NCBI GenBank assembly: GCA_963082975.1
Contig: OY720349.1
Span: 42,947,962 to 43,011,961, forward strand
Length of the DNA: 64,000 bases
Source of the DNA: Labia minor
Lineage: Eukaryota > Arthropoda > Insecta > Dermaptera > Spongiphoridae
Direction of reading: 5' to 3'
Below are positions 23,664 to 35,670 of this stretch, piece by piece (the first letter of the stretch is position 1; each line of letters opens with the position of its first letter). Both the position numbers and the translations under genes were made by a program. The notes below the pieces were generated by a model. The model had not been told where the DNA came from. It saw only the letters and a program-made list of their open reading frames with translations, and ran no database searches.

Positions 23664-23932
23664 TAGATCCACTTCAGGGAAGCAACCCTACCCATGTAAG
23701 CCACGACTTTTCCCGGTCTTCAATTGAGGAAGTCGAGCCACAAACCCTAAAAAATCAACACTATTCGATATTAAAAATAGTTCACATACGCCCCCCCCCC
23801 CATATCGTTGTCAGACTTTAGCGACAAGTCAGCTGGAGGTTTTCTTCGAGTTCACATCACAGATAGGACCCTTGGAGGTTGTCCAAAAGCAGCAGATCCT
23901 GTAAGGAACAAATGCTAGGAATAAGAAGATAA

Positions 23933-26288
23933 TCTATATATATAAAAAAAGGTTTTTGTCTGCACATTGCTCAGAATTTAAAAATTTTTGCATATCTTCG
24001 CGTTTCATGACCTCTAGAATCCAAAAGTGACTTTAGAATTTTTCATGTCTGTCTGTCTGTCTGTCTGTCTGTCCGGAAATTTACTATTTTATAGACTCTG
24101 AATTGGCTGAACCGATTTCTATGAAATTACATCACAATATTCTTATATACCCCTAGAGTAACATAGGCTATAAATTTTATTTATATGTCAACAATAACCG
24201 CAGAAATTAATTTTTTAAAGTTTATATAATTCTCCGTGTTGTTCATTCAAGAGCAGCTCGCGGCTCACTCTCGGCCTAGCGGAATCATTTCAAACAATGA
24301 ATTATCATAGCTATTCCCAATCAAAGAATTATTATAATATTTCCCTTTTTATTTTAAATTCTAATATTCAAATATCAATTCAATTAGATAATTTATTCTA
24401 AAAGTTCCCATTTTAATTAATTTAATAAAATATTTAGATCATATTTATATTAACTTAATTTTTATTTATTCTTTCTATATATTTGAATATATTTCTTCTT
24501 TTCCATTTGAAAGTGAAAGGTTAAAAAATCTCGCTAAGAACATTCAATATTTCTATACACAAATTATTCAAAGTATTGGCAAAGCGTATCACTCACAATC
24601 AGTTTAATTTGAAATTTTTATAAATTAACAAAGTGAAAATTTTTATTTGTTTAAATTTTATTACAATGAATCAAAAAAAATTAAATATATAGATTAAGCG
24701 AAGCAAGAAACTTGAGGGAAATAACTGTTGGACGGAGGTCGGACATGACAGAAACTGTAAGCGAAATCTTCATATTGCGACTAATAATTTTCAAATCCCC
24801 TAGCACCACAGAATTAGATAAGTTTCTTTTAAGGGAGGAAAATAACTATGATCTAAAAAAATTAATAAATGAACTTAATAATAAAAAAACAAATAAATCA
24901 ATTAATTTAAATTAATACTATTAATGAATGTATATATTGGTAATTTATCTATAGTTTTATACCGTTAATTTTTATAAATTGTCTCAAGTCTCTATTTTTG
25001 CATTTTATCAAGTTTCATTATAATTAAAAATATTCAATAATAATCTAGCAATGAAAATAAAATATCAAAATGTAATTATCAAGAAATATTATACTCTATT
25101 TCACTATTATAACATATACAATACTTAAGAACCATAGGCGGAGGAAATATTAGGAGATATCATTGCGGGTTCAGGCCAAATCGACCAACATTAATTAAGA
25201 TATTATCATTATGACAGATATTAGGAAAAAAATCGCGAATTCAATATTTCTGTTCACTAATTATTTGTAGACTTTAGTAAAACATACGCATGACTCAATA
25301 TAGATCAGCATAAACTTTTTCAAATTTTGATCTTCAAATTTGTCTTGAAGGTAGTAAAGAAAAAATAAGATACGGAAATCAATTGTAAAATATTAGGTTA
25401 CCCAGAATACTTAAATATAATAGGAGATTCGGCAATTGCAATTACAGATAGCGAGGAAATATTAATGGAGGTTTGAAATTAATAGTGATAAGAAAAAATA
25501 TTTAGTAACAAAGAGGAAGAGTATTAAAATACAAAATCTTAAGATACAAAATGTAGAATTTGAATATGTTGAAAAATTGAATGTAATCACAAAGGATAAT
25601 AATATTTGAGAAGAATTTAAATCGGGGTTGCAATCGGGAAACGCCTGTTATCTTGCAATAAAGAGGTTTATCTCATCAAAATTATATCAAAGGGAATATA
25701 TAAAAAAATTATTTTGTCTGTAGGATAGGATTATTCCCTGCATTTATTGGCCAAAGAAAGATGAGGTCACCGGGGAATGGGGGAGACTGCATAACAAGAA
25801 ATTGCATGGCCTCTCTGCATCTTCAGAAATAGTTAGGATTATAAAAGGGAAAAAGCTGCGATAGGCAGGGCACGTGGCTAGAATGGGAGAGGAAAAAGAT
25901 ATTGGTGGGGAGACCGATTGGAAAACGTCCGCTTGGAAAACCAATGACGCGTAGGAAGGGACGTAAGAGAGATGGGACAAGGGCTCAGGATAGGGACACT
26001 TGGAGAAATGTGGTTGTTGCGGCCAAGAACTTTCGAGTATCTTTGAGCCACATACATATATATACCATATACAATAATAAAATATATAATTAATTTACTG
26101 ATTAAATAAAAATATATTTTAAATAAGAACACAAAAAGAAATGAATGTTTTATGAAATATATTGATTGAAACAAAATGGATGAAAACCTTTTACTACTTT
26201 CAACCAAATACTATGTACCACTCGGGGGTACAGGGGGCGGAGCCCCCGTCTAGGTGTGAAGAGCGCCGAAGGCGCTCTGAGCAGCTAG
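23933..26288 (+). mobile_element. 2.36-kb Hel-1 Helitron, both ends intact
   Basis: It starts TCTATATATATAAAAAAAGG after host A (23932). It ends with the hairpin AGAGCGCCGAAGGCGCTCT, a short spacer and CTAG (26285-26288) before host T (26289). A GTCT run follows the 5' end. A G+C-rich palindromic stretch (GGGGGCGGAGCCCCC) precedes the hairpin. It carries a LINE reverse-transcriptase remnant at 25138-26050 in the same strand but encodes no Rep/helicase, so it is non-autonomous. Confidence 0.92.
25138..26050 (+). pseudogene. LINE reverse-transcriptase remnant carried in the Helitron
   Basis: In order along the plus strand one reads EEILGD..AGSGQIDQH (like the GFRPNRST-DQI region), REFNISVH-LFVDFSKTYA (palm, DF.KAYDS-type), then GYPEYLNIIGDSA where GYADDL-type is expected, so the catalytic aspartates are lost. 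LQSGNACYLAIKRLISSKL, PKKDEVTGEWGRLHNKKL and AGHVARMGEEKDIGG follow. Parts between these blocks are missing and stops are frequent. It is a dead fragment. It is in the same relative position in the 2570-7230 copy, and its 3' half is in the 16988-17603 copy. Confidence 0.82.
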
Positions 26289-27517
26289 TATATATATAAT
26301 AAATGATTATCTATTATTATTAGTAATTTAAATTTAGGTTCCATGCGGAACCAATATATATATAATATTTTTGTATATATTGACTATCCTCTTTCTAAAT
26401 ATATTAAAAAAAAAATATTTTAAGCAAATATATTTGTAAAATATTTTAAAAAAGTATATTGAAAATAAATAAATAAATATTATTTGAGTATTAAAAAATT
26501 AAAAATACAAAATTTTTAAACTTGACTAAAATATAAAAAAAATTATGCGTTACAGAGAACTTTTAAAACCATTAATAAAAAGAAACGAATTATGATATAA
26601 AAAATTGAAAAAGTGTGAGCAATTAAGCAATTAAAAATTAAAAAAGATGAAATTTGTAGAATAAAATTCTTTATAAATTATTTGATATAAAATTTTCTAT
26701 ATTTTTTATAGTATATGAAATATAGTCTTATTTTTTTAATATTTATTTATTTATTATGGATTTAAGCGAAAATGTTGTTTCCAGGACGTTAGCACCCCAA
26801 TAGAAGCTTAAATAAATAAATTGTTATTTTCGGTTTTAACGTTTGACCGGAATTTTGTTCATACAATCTCTGCTACACACTTTTTTGAAATCAGAATGTT
26901 CTGAAACGTGAAGATCTTCGAAAAAACGCATACTGGAAATGAATTGTTGGCATTATAACTACTTTGCCATCGAAAAATTTTTTCGATTAGAAAGTACAAA
27001 GATATAATAGCACGTTTATAATACGTATCAATATTTTTAAGAAAATGTTATTGAATGTTTTAAGTTTTGTAAATGTTTTTTCTATTTTCGTTTTTATTTT
27101 TCTAATATTTCATTGAACATCATCGTCTACCAAATTGTTCATGAGAAAGGAAGTAAGAAAAAAAATTAATAATAATAATAACAAGAAGAGGAGAAGAAAT
27201 AAGTTAACCGAAAAAAACATTTTTCGGAGCGATCTGTTTACTTTATCGCCATATAAAAATTGACTCATTCTTATTACTAAGATAATATTTATCCATTCGC
27301 TGGAGTTGAGGGGGTTGGGGGAGAAAGGAGGAAATAAAAAAGAGCAATCTAAACAAATTTCTTTATCCGTTTTCGATTAAACAATAAAGAAAATAAAAAT
27401 TCAATTTTTTTTTTCAATCATTGACAAACTCTTCTATTGTTAGTCTTTAAAGAAGACTATAATTCTTTAAATAACTTTAACTGAAAGAGAATTTTACAAA
27501 TATAATGATGAAAAATC
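26289..27517. other. A+T-rich intronic DNA
   Basis: The stretch is mostly low complexity. A small hairpin GGTTCCATGCGGAACC (26337-26352) recurs near 52306. 26760-27010 is less A+T-rich and unrecognised. Confidence 0.5.
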
Positions 27518-27585
27518 GGGAGTGTCCTCCCCTAGACTTTCCCGCATATAAATAGGTAATTAGGTTATTATTATTATTATGTTTT

Positions 27586-27848
27586 AACTCCGAGGGTGAT
27601 TTCTCCAGCAACACACAGAATTTAATATTGCCACGCTGCTCTAATGACGACATTGCACAATCCGACGAAAGAAAGAAACTACGATCTACAATATTAAACA
27701 CCGAACGCACGGAACCAACTACAACTGCCTGCTAACCTCAAAAGCACATTCACTACCAGTTATGCCAACCTCACAAACAAAAATTTCCCTTTCAGCTAAG
27801 AAATACTTGACTATAAGCGACCATTCCGCGAACTTTTTGACCCTAGTA
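27586..27848 (-). mobile_element. mariner fragment: 5' terminal repeat and start of transposase
   Basis: The minus strand begins near 27843 with GGGTCAAAAAGTTCGCGG, a mariner-type terminal repeat. It then has an untranslated leader and a start codon at 27653, reading MSSLEQRGNIKFCVLLEKSP. This is the first helix of the mariner transposase DNA-binding domain. The frame leaves recognisable transposase after about 22 residues, and the remainder of the element is absent. Confidence 0.8.
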
Positions 27849-28250
27849 GTATATATTTATAATTTATACACCTAACGCTACTTGTATAGGTAAAATGTCA
27901 CTTCCGGTAGTCAGATCATGATGAAATTTGGTATCTGAATTTTTTTCATATTTTTAAATCTATATACAAAATATGAAGCAAATATCTCGAAGCAAACTGG
28001 TACTTTACTTGAAAGGTAAACGCAACCAGTGTAGGTAAAGTACCACTTCCGGGTAACCGATTTTGACGAAATTTTGATAGAAATCTACAAACTGAATAAT
28101 ATAGGTGTACCAAATTTCGAAGTCCTAGCTTGATTAGTTTCTGAGTAAATTTGCTCACAGAAAAACATTACATACATCTATACATCCATACAAACACACA
28201 CACAGACATAATTCGAAAAATGGTATTTTCCGACTCAGGGAGGTCTAAAA

Positions 28251-28560
28251 CAGAGGTTGCCAAAGTGGTGGTCCGTGGACCACTAGTGGTCCGCGAGAAA
28301 ATTTCGCTGGTCCGCAGAAAAATGTGGAATATACTTACTCATCATGTTAAGTTATGTTTTAAGATGCATTAAAACATGATTCAATTCATAACAATACTTG
28401 ATAATAGTTTCATTTTATTAACTAGGTACATTTTATGTGTTCTTTGATTACAATTTTTATTTATAAATATATTTAACACTTAAAAAATCCTATTAGTGGT
28501 CCGCGGGATTTAAATTATGAATTAACTGGTCCGTGGTGTCAAAAAGTTTGGCGACCGCTG
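28251..28560. mobile_element. hAT-type MITE, 310 bp, with paralogous empty site
   Basis: The ends are CAGAGGTTGCCAAAGTGG and, in reverse complement, CAGCGGTCGCCAAACTTT. A perfect 8-bp duplication GTCTAAAA flanks it (28243-28250, 28561-28568). The sister DINE-like copy has the single uninterrupted GTCTAAAA near 55618. Inside lies the 16-bp palindrome GGACCACTAGTGGTCC (28277-28292). Confidence 0.95.
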
Positions 28561-28652
28561 GTCTAAAACGTCAAGATCTATCGAAATCTCGAAGTCGAAA
28601 TTTTTGACGATTCCAATACTTCCCTTATACGAAGTATGCGGGAAAGTAAAAA

Positions 28653-29263
28653 AGATATTTTCATGTTTTAATATTAGTTATTTCAATATCGATTTTATGT
28701 AAAAGAGATCAATATTCTAATTTTAAATTATTAAAAAAGTGTACCTTATCTACCAGGTTATATAGAATTTTTAATTAATATTGACTATTACTTTTTAATA
28801 TATTTTTGATATGAAAACATTGAAAGTAAATGAAATCCTGATTCTATTTATTATTAAAACTTGTTCACATGATACTCGTTTCATAATATTATATAGCACA
28901 TCCAATTACAATCTTCATATAACTTCATTATCGTCTCATGGCTTGAATGTGTGAATTGAACTGAAATTCCTAGAAACTGACTTACAAATTGGCTGCCCAG
29001 CTTGCGATATGAATACCATAGAAATACAAGGACAATATCTGCCAGTAAGCTTTATTAGAAGCCAACTAGAATCTACTGGTTATACAAATAAAATTTCCGT
29101 TTTAAATAAATCTAATTGCTAAATTTACTCCTTTATTTGAGAAGAACTTAAACATGTGCATTTGGATCAAATTTAATAGTTTTAAGGACTATATATTTAA
29201 TGAATGCAAATTGCTATATTAATTATTCAATTTAATCAGGATATTAGAAATTAATTAATATAA
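28653..29263. other. Unique intronic DNA, nothing recognised
   Basis: A+T-rich with a slightly more balanced part at 28910-29060. No repeat ends or exon signature were seen. Confidence 0.5.
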
Positions 29264-29680
29264 TCTATAATAATAAAAGCAAGTGTAATGTGTCTGTAAG
29301 TCTGTCTGTCTGACCGAGCCCTCCAGGCAAATCTATCGCACGCAGGGACCTGGAATTTTTTACACGGAAGCACAAAGGGGCTGGCCACCAGACCTCGAAG
29401 CCCGATTTTCGATTTTTTAATTAGAAAAATTTTAAAAAAATTATAAAGAATAATTAATGAAAAATAGTTTAGTTACCATACTAGATCATAGAGGCGCTGT
29501 TGGCGATAATTTGGCGGTAATTTAAATTCTGAGCAATGTGCAGATAAAAATCTTTTTATATATCTATTGTTATTTACAATATCTCAATTGATCTTATTGG
29601 CCTTTTAAACTTTGAAAACATTCACATTACGGCTATAATTTAATACTATTAATTTTTAAGATTATGCTCGAAGCAGCTAG
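29264..29680 (+). mobile_element. Hel-2 Helitron candidate, 417 bp
   Basis: It starts TCTATAATAATAAAAGC after host A and ends ATGCTCGAAGCAGCTAG before host T. The 3' hairpin is short (GCT/AGC arms around CGA). It matches 12332-12737 through nearly its whole length. It contains the Hel-1 5' sequence in reverse about 110 bp before its 3' end. Confidence 0.65.
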
Positions 29681-32015
29681 TTTAATAAATATAATTTCTA
29701 ATTATTCTTATTATTTTATATAATAATATATTGAATTAAATACATTTTGAATATTTTAACCCACAAGGGTGGTTTTAAAATTCCTATAAACCACTGAGGT
29801 TTTTCTCCATGAGTTGAAAATCTCTACATGAAGAAATAAACCATTCTGGGTGAAACTTGGTGTGTGTTCTTCCAAAAGATGCTACTAACTGAAAATAACT
29901 TCAATGCGCACCAGTAGTGCCCTCTCTTTAACTTTGCCTCTTGGAATTTTCAAACCACCATCGTATCATTCTTTCTAATCAATTAAAAGTGAAAAAATGA
30001 ACAAAAGATGCTGTTTCATTGTACTTGGGCAAATAATAAAAAATAGAAATATATATATATATATATATATATAAATTGATAAGCCTAAATAGTGACTTTT
30101 AAACTCATTGATCCATTTGCTCATCCATTATGTATAGCCCTTTAGGCGATTTTTTTTTTAGTTCAATTTCACTGAATATAACCAATGAAATATTTCTATC
30201 TACAAATAATTTTGCCCAAAGGTATCTAATAATAAATTTTTGTTGTTGATTTTAAAATAATAAATCTATTAATAAAAAAAAAATAGTAAAAAAAAAGTAA
30301 AAACAAAAGTATTAAAACAATTACATACACAAAAATTTCATTTTCCGATTTTTATTTTCTTTAAAACAAAATACCTAATCATGTTTATTCTAATATTGTT
30401 ATTATTATTTTATAAATAAAGAATATTAAATAAAATGTCATATGTTTGAGTTTTTTATTTATTTTAAATCAATATTTTTTACACACATTCCCAAAATACA
30501 ATATGAAAATTAACATATGAAATTTCAAAATAATAAAAAAGAAAAGAAAACTAAAATTATAATATTATATTGATATTTTATATTTATGCATTTTATAGAG
30601 AATATTCAATAACCTTTTTTATATTAGATTAATCGTTAAATTTTTCAATATTTCAATTTATTGTACCATAAATATTAGAGAGAAAAAAAGTCGTAAATAT
30701 ATATATTTATAATATTTTATAAAAATCTTAAAAAAAAAAAAATTAATCAAATCTAATCCCCTGAAAAATGAATCTAACTCATAAAACTTAATCTTACCGC
30801 CACTGAAATTAAGTCCCAGACTTTTTTCTTCCAATTAAACAAAGAGTCGGGAAAATTCTTATTTATAGTAAATGTATACATATAATTACATATACTACTC
30901 AACCAGAAGAAAATGAAAAATTTTTATTTAATCCGTCGACATATTTTATTTTTGTAAAATTTTTCTCTTTTATTAAGAGAAGTATTGCGTTCATGATAAA
31001 AAATTAACTAATTGATTTTGATTTTTCTTTAAGTTTTAGATCTAAAATCTAAAGAATCATTTCCTAAAAGTTATTGTTATAATTTTGCTAGAAGAGAACT
31101 ATATGTGTAGGATTTTTAGAGTACACTTAGAAGTAAAAATTTCGTTTTTAATAGTTTAATATTAATATTAATATATTAAAATTTATTATTTTAAATAATT
31201 ATTTTATTTATTTAATTTTAATTAAATTTGTTGAAATTTTAAAATTATATTTATATTTATATTATATTTAAAATTATTAAATAAATAAATAAATAACTAC
31301 TTAATTGTTTGTTTTTTACTTTGTCTCTAATAATTTTCGAATTTAAATTTTTTAACTTTTTTTAGATAATATAATTTTGAAAATTCAATTAAATATAAAT
31401 CTATATACACCTACATAACAATATAGTAATATATATATATATATTAAAAAGTTTATATAAATGTTCACCAATCATTTTAAATAGATTTTAAAGTTATAAT
31501 TAATTAAATTTTATTTATCTAAAAAATCTAACTATATTGGCCTTTTTGATGATTCGAAAGTAAATGCCTTCAGGCGGTAAAGAAAAAGATTTTGCTTTAT
31601 AATAAAAAGAGTACATAGAATTTAATTTTTCTCTTTTAGTTACAGATTTAATTTTCTATTATTTATAAAGTTTTTTATTTGTTCTGTAGCTCGAATTCAC
31701 CCTCAGTTTCTAGTTATTGGCTAGAAAAAAAGTTTTAACAGAGTAGATATATATACCATATTTATATAAATAATGCTAGTTAAGAACTTACTCTGATGGA
31801 CAATTTGAAAGTAGAAAGTATTTATTCAAATTAAAATAATTTTATATTAGATTTTCTTAGATAATCTGATAATAGAATCCATCATATATTAATAAAGGAA
31901 GACTTTCAGGATATAATTTAATATAATTTAATCATTTTCCATTCAATTTCTAAAAATAAAAAAAAACTATGACAATATGTCTGAATATCTAGTGAACAAT
32001 ATATTGTATTATATG
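29681..32015. other. A+T-rich intronic DNA
   Basis: 29740-29970 is more balanced and unrecognised. The rest is low complexity with (AT)n at about 30049-30074 and many poly-A/T runs. No coding signal. Confidence 0.55.
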
Positions 32016-32120
32016 TATTTTTAGCATGATGTCTGCCCGTCTGTCCGCCCGTCCCTCTGTCCATTATGTGTTCGTATAGAAGTGAATAACTTAAACGGCT
32101 CAATGGATTTTGATAAAATT

Positions 32121-32155
<35 letters not shown>

Positions 32156-32215
32156 ATTAATGCATCAGTAGCATGAATTCATCAACTTTTACCAAACCAG
32201 AAGTGGTAGTTTACA
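32016..32215 (-). mobile_element. HINE-A fragment
   Basis: The minus strand of the family is recognisable from TTTTTAGCATGATGTCTG through CGGCTCAATGGATTTTGAT to ATCAACTTTT, interrupted by an (AT)n expansion at about 32126-32150. Both ends are missing. A few bases resembling the GTTGACC end occur near 32386. Confidence 0.6.
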
Positions 32216-35200
32216 AAGTATTAATTTTGTATTCATTGTCAGAAAATATTTCACTTAAAATATAGTAGTGATAATAATTGATTAATTAAACTAAAAATAA
32301 AAACCAAGATAATATAATTTAGTCATTTTAATTCAAGTTTTACCATTTTTTTATACTTTATAACTTTATATATATATAATGTTGTAGTCAACCAGGCCAC
32401 AGTTCATATTTAATTTTGTGTTGTTTTTTAAGAATTAGTTATGATTAATTTTTCACTTTTAATTATTTTTTTTTTAAACTAATACCTCCCTTATACAATA
32501 TATTGCAGAGACGATCACAAAATAACTTTTTTCCAGTTAAATATCAATAATTTTTATCCTTAACCTTTAAATTATTAAAAATTGATTATGTAATACTTTT
32601 AAAATTATTATGATAAAGTCATCTATATATCTATATGATAACATTGAATTGATTTTTTCATCACGACCCTTGTATTCTTTTTTTTTAATTTGATGGATGT
32701 AAATGGAGATTGGCAACTCGACTCCCTTGAATAGAAACCCAAAGGCGATGAGTTACTGAGCCGTTATTGGCTCAGGCAGTGAATATAATTAGAAATGATA
32801 ATACCATTCTCTTCACGGAAGGATCATCTTTAGAGAGATTCCTCTTTCCTATTTGCTACAGTACCAATAATATCAGGTATGAACCCCAAAGGACCCAATC
32901 TTGTCCATCATTGATTTTTACTTTGTTTGTTTTCTTTTCGATTTAGAAAAATAATAGATAAGATAAATATTGTAATATTGAGATTTGAAAAACTTTTAAA
33001 AAAATATTATAAAAAATTGAGATTATCCTTTCATGCAAACAAGTATATGCTAATATAAATCCTGATTCATTGCTTTTTAAAATTTCTAAAATTTAGATAT
33101 ACAAATATTTTTACTCAATTAAACTTCATTACATTATATCACGGACAAGTCATTCATGTATATAGAATATTCCAATTTGCAAAAATTTGTCATCAAAACT
33201 TGTATAAATGTTATTCATCAAATAATATATCTTTCTGTGATTTGGTTCAAATCGATACACTTTAGACACCTAAAATTTTTTCAATAGACTAAATTTTTTG
33301 GAGACTGATCAAAATTATAACCAAAATTTGATCAAATTTATATATTATGTCACCTTCATTTCATTAGCTTTTCATTAGAACATTATTTTAATATTTTTTA
33401 AACCCATCAAATACAAAATATTATTTTTCTCCTTTTTGAATGATTAAAAATGGAATATAATATATTATTCTCTTTCAAATTAATTTTATATTTTAATTAA
33501 ATTGATCATTAAAACCTTTAAGATAAATATTTAAATACTATTATAATAAATATTTATAGTAAGTAAATTAGGAACACAATTTTGTTACTGCGGCATACAT
33601 GCATATTTACTGAGTAAACTTTTTGTCCCTTTCTATCCCTTGATCAGCTCATATAAATAACTTGGACAGGAATTGTGGGTAAACAATCAGTTGCATTTTT
33701 TAGGTTACACTATTTAATTAACCTATGAACAACCAAACTCCAAATGTTTATTTTTTTAATTCAATTTACTACTCACCACATACGAGGTGTAAATTATTAA
33801 TATAATAATTTCTATGTTGTGGATTGGTTGCCTATAAGTTTAGGCGTTTGATAAATCCCAAGTGGGGGTGCTGTTGAATCATTTTGTAAACTGAATTACA
33901 AAGCAAAGAATAAATTTTTCAGTCTCTTTTTCAAATTGACTAAGATATATATATATATATATATATATATAAGTGGTGAGAATAAATTTGTCATCAAAAA
34001 TAAATAAAATCCTGAAAAATAATTTAGTAATTTTTTTTTTAAATAATTAATTTTAAATATAAATATATATATATATATCATTGATATATATTTTTTTGTT
34101 CTCTTACAACAGATGTCCGATAATTTTTTTTTTCACTCTCTCCCACCCTCTCTATCTGACCAAGAGCTGAAAGGACGTTATTTTTAACAATAAAAAAAGA
34201 ATTATGACAAAAAATCTAAATTTAAAAAAGATTACGACAAGCTGTGTCAATTAATTTTTTTTTATACAATCGACATTTTATTGTAAAAGCCTTATCGGAT
34301 TAATATCCGATAAATCTTTAGTTAAATGTAGAAAGAGAGAGAGGGATGACTGTGAATATGGTAAAAAAAAGTGTGTAATCAAAAACAACCACGTATATAT
34401 TTCTAATGAATCATATAATATATATATATATATATATATGGAGAGAGAGAGAGAAAGAGAGAAAAGAATGGTTACGCTTAATTTGCTTGATCTGTTATCA
34501 TTTTAATATAATTTATATCTGAAAATAAAAAGTATTCAACTGAAAAAAACATTTTATTAAACAAAATTTATAAAAAATACTACTTTTAAAAATTTATATA
34601 CATATGTTCCATTTTTATAATCACCATTCCCACCAAATCAATAAATTCACATTTCTCAGAAAAAAAAAATCATATTTAAAATAATATAAATAAAAAGAAA
34701 CTGAATTATATATATTCTATTGATTTCTATTATTGAGATTATCCAAAGATTTATTTCACTCCTACATTAAATTAATCATTAAATTTTTCAAATTTTATTT
34801 ATTGTATCATAAATATGAGGTAGTGGAAAATTCCCATAACTTTCTATTAGTATTAAACAAATAATAAAACCTTCAATTTTCGCATTTTTCTTTTAATAAA
34901 AATATCAATTAGTCATTATTGTATTTATAATTAAAACTCAATATATATATAATATATATTATTCTTGATTATTTTATATTAAACTTGCTTAATATTTTGT
35001 TGAAAATCTGTGTATAATAGCTTTTCATTTATGCTGTTTCAATCAAAACCTTAATTTTTTTTTTTTGACTTTTTTATTGATTTTTCAGATTTTATCACTA
35101 AATTAATTATATATTTTATTTTCTATATTATAATTAGATACAATATTACTCAATTTTATTAAATATAATTAATTATTAGTAATAAAAATAAAGATAATTG

Positions 35201-35354
35201 AATTCAGTCTTTTTAATATTTTACGTTTTTATAAATGTTTTTATTTTGTCTTTGCAGAGGCTTAATATAAATTAAAAAAAAATTAAAGTTTTTTTATTAA
35301 ATATATTGAGAGATAAAATTTATAACTTATGTTCAAATAGGCTATATAATAATC
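32216..35354. other. A+T-rich intronic DNA with microsatellites
   Basis: Low-complexity sequence with (AT)n near 33943-33971 and 34417-34438 and a GA-rich run at 34440-34462. 32700-32900 is more balanced. No repeat ends or reading frames of interest were seen. Confidence 0.55.
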
Positions 35355-35366
35355 TTTTTCTGTAAT

Positions 35367-35638
35367 CTTCTTCGTTGTCGATAACTTCCTAGCGGAAGTG
35401 TCGTGGCCCTAATAACTCCACAGGAGTCATAGGGTGTTCATGGGAAAATTTGACCGAAGTGGTTTCCCCTTGCCTTCTTCGGTGGGGCAGCCGATGTTAA
35501 ATTGAATTAGATTTTTATATTTATTAATTTATTTTATTAATTAAATAAATATATAATCTTGAGTTCTATGCTGGGATTCGAACTCAGGCTTCCTGTGTAG
35601 AAGTCTAGTACTCTACCCACTCAGCCATGCTGCCCCTT
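35367..35638 (-). mobile_element. tRNA-headed SINE, about 270 bp
   Basis: The minus strand begins GGGGCAGCATGGCTGAGTGG and contains an A box (TGGCTGAGTGG) and a B box (AGTTCGAATCC) at tRNA-like spacing, so it looks like an RNA polymerase III promoter. The body includes AATTCAATTTAACATCGGC and a GAAGAAG-type end. A 12-bp duplication TTTTTCTGTAAT flanks it (35355-35366, 35639-35650). The anticodon arm pairs poorly, so it is not a working tRNA gene. Confidence 0.82.
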
Positions 35639-35670
35639 TTTTTCTGTAATATATATATATATAAGTATAT

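Larger units (their letters stand above)
22937..23932 (+). mobile_element. tRNA-headed SINE interrupted by a Tc1 element
   Basis: The head reads GGAGGATAGCTTAATTGGTA, an A-box form (TAGCTTAATTGG) typical of tRNA-derived promoters. The B box is weak. After removal of the Tc1 derivative the body is about 410 bp. A 16-bp target duplication ATATATATAATAAATG lies just before the head (ends 22936) and again just after the Helitron that sits in the tail. The Helitron therefore inserted at the SINE's 3' edge. Confidence 0.7.
27518..28652 (+). mobile_element. HINE-C DINE-like element with two nested insertions
   Basis: The 5' end is a hairpin GGGAGTGTCCTCCC, then CTAGACTTTCCCGCATA. The 3' end is CTTCCCTTATACGAAGTATG, then CGGGAAAGTAAAAA, so ACTTTCCCGCAT pairs with ATGCGGGAAAGT. 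It is interrupted by a mariner fragment (27586-27848) and a hAT MITE (28251-28560). The sister copy at 55015-55708 lacks both. Confidence 0.72.

Noticed and set aside
35560-35638. tRNA gene on the minus strand
   Set aside because: It has A and B boxes, but the anticodon stem pairs poorly, and it is followed by a SINE body and flanked by a target duplication.
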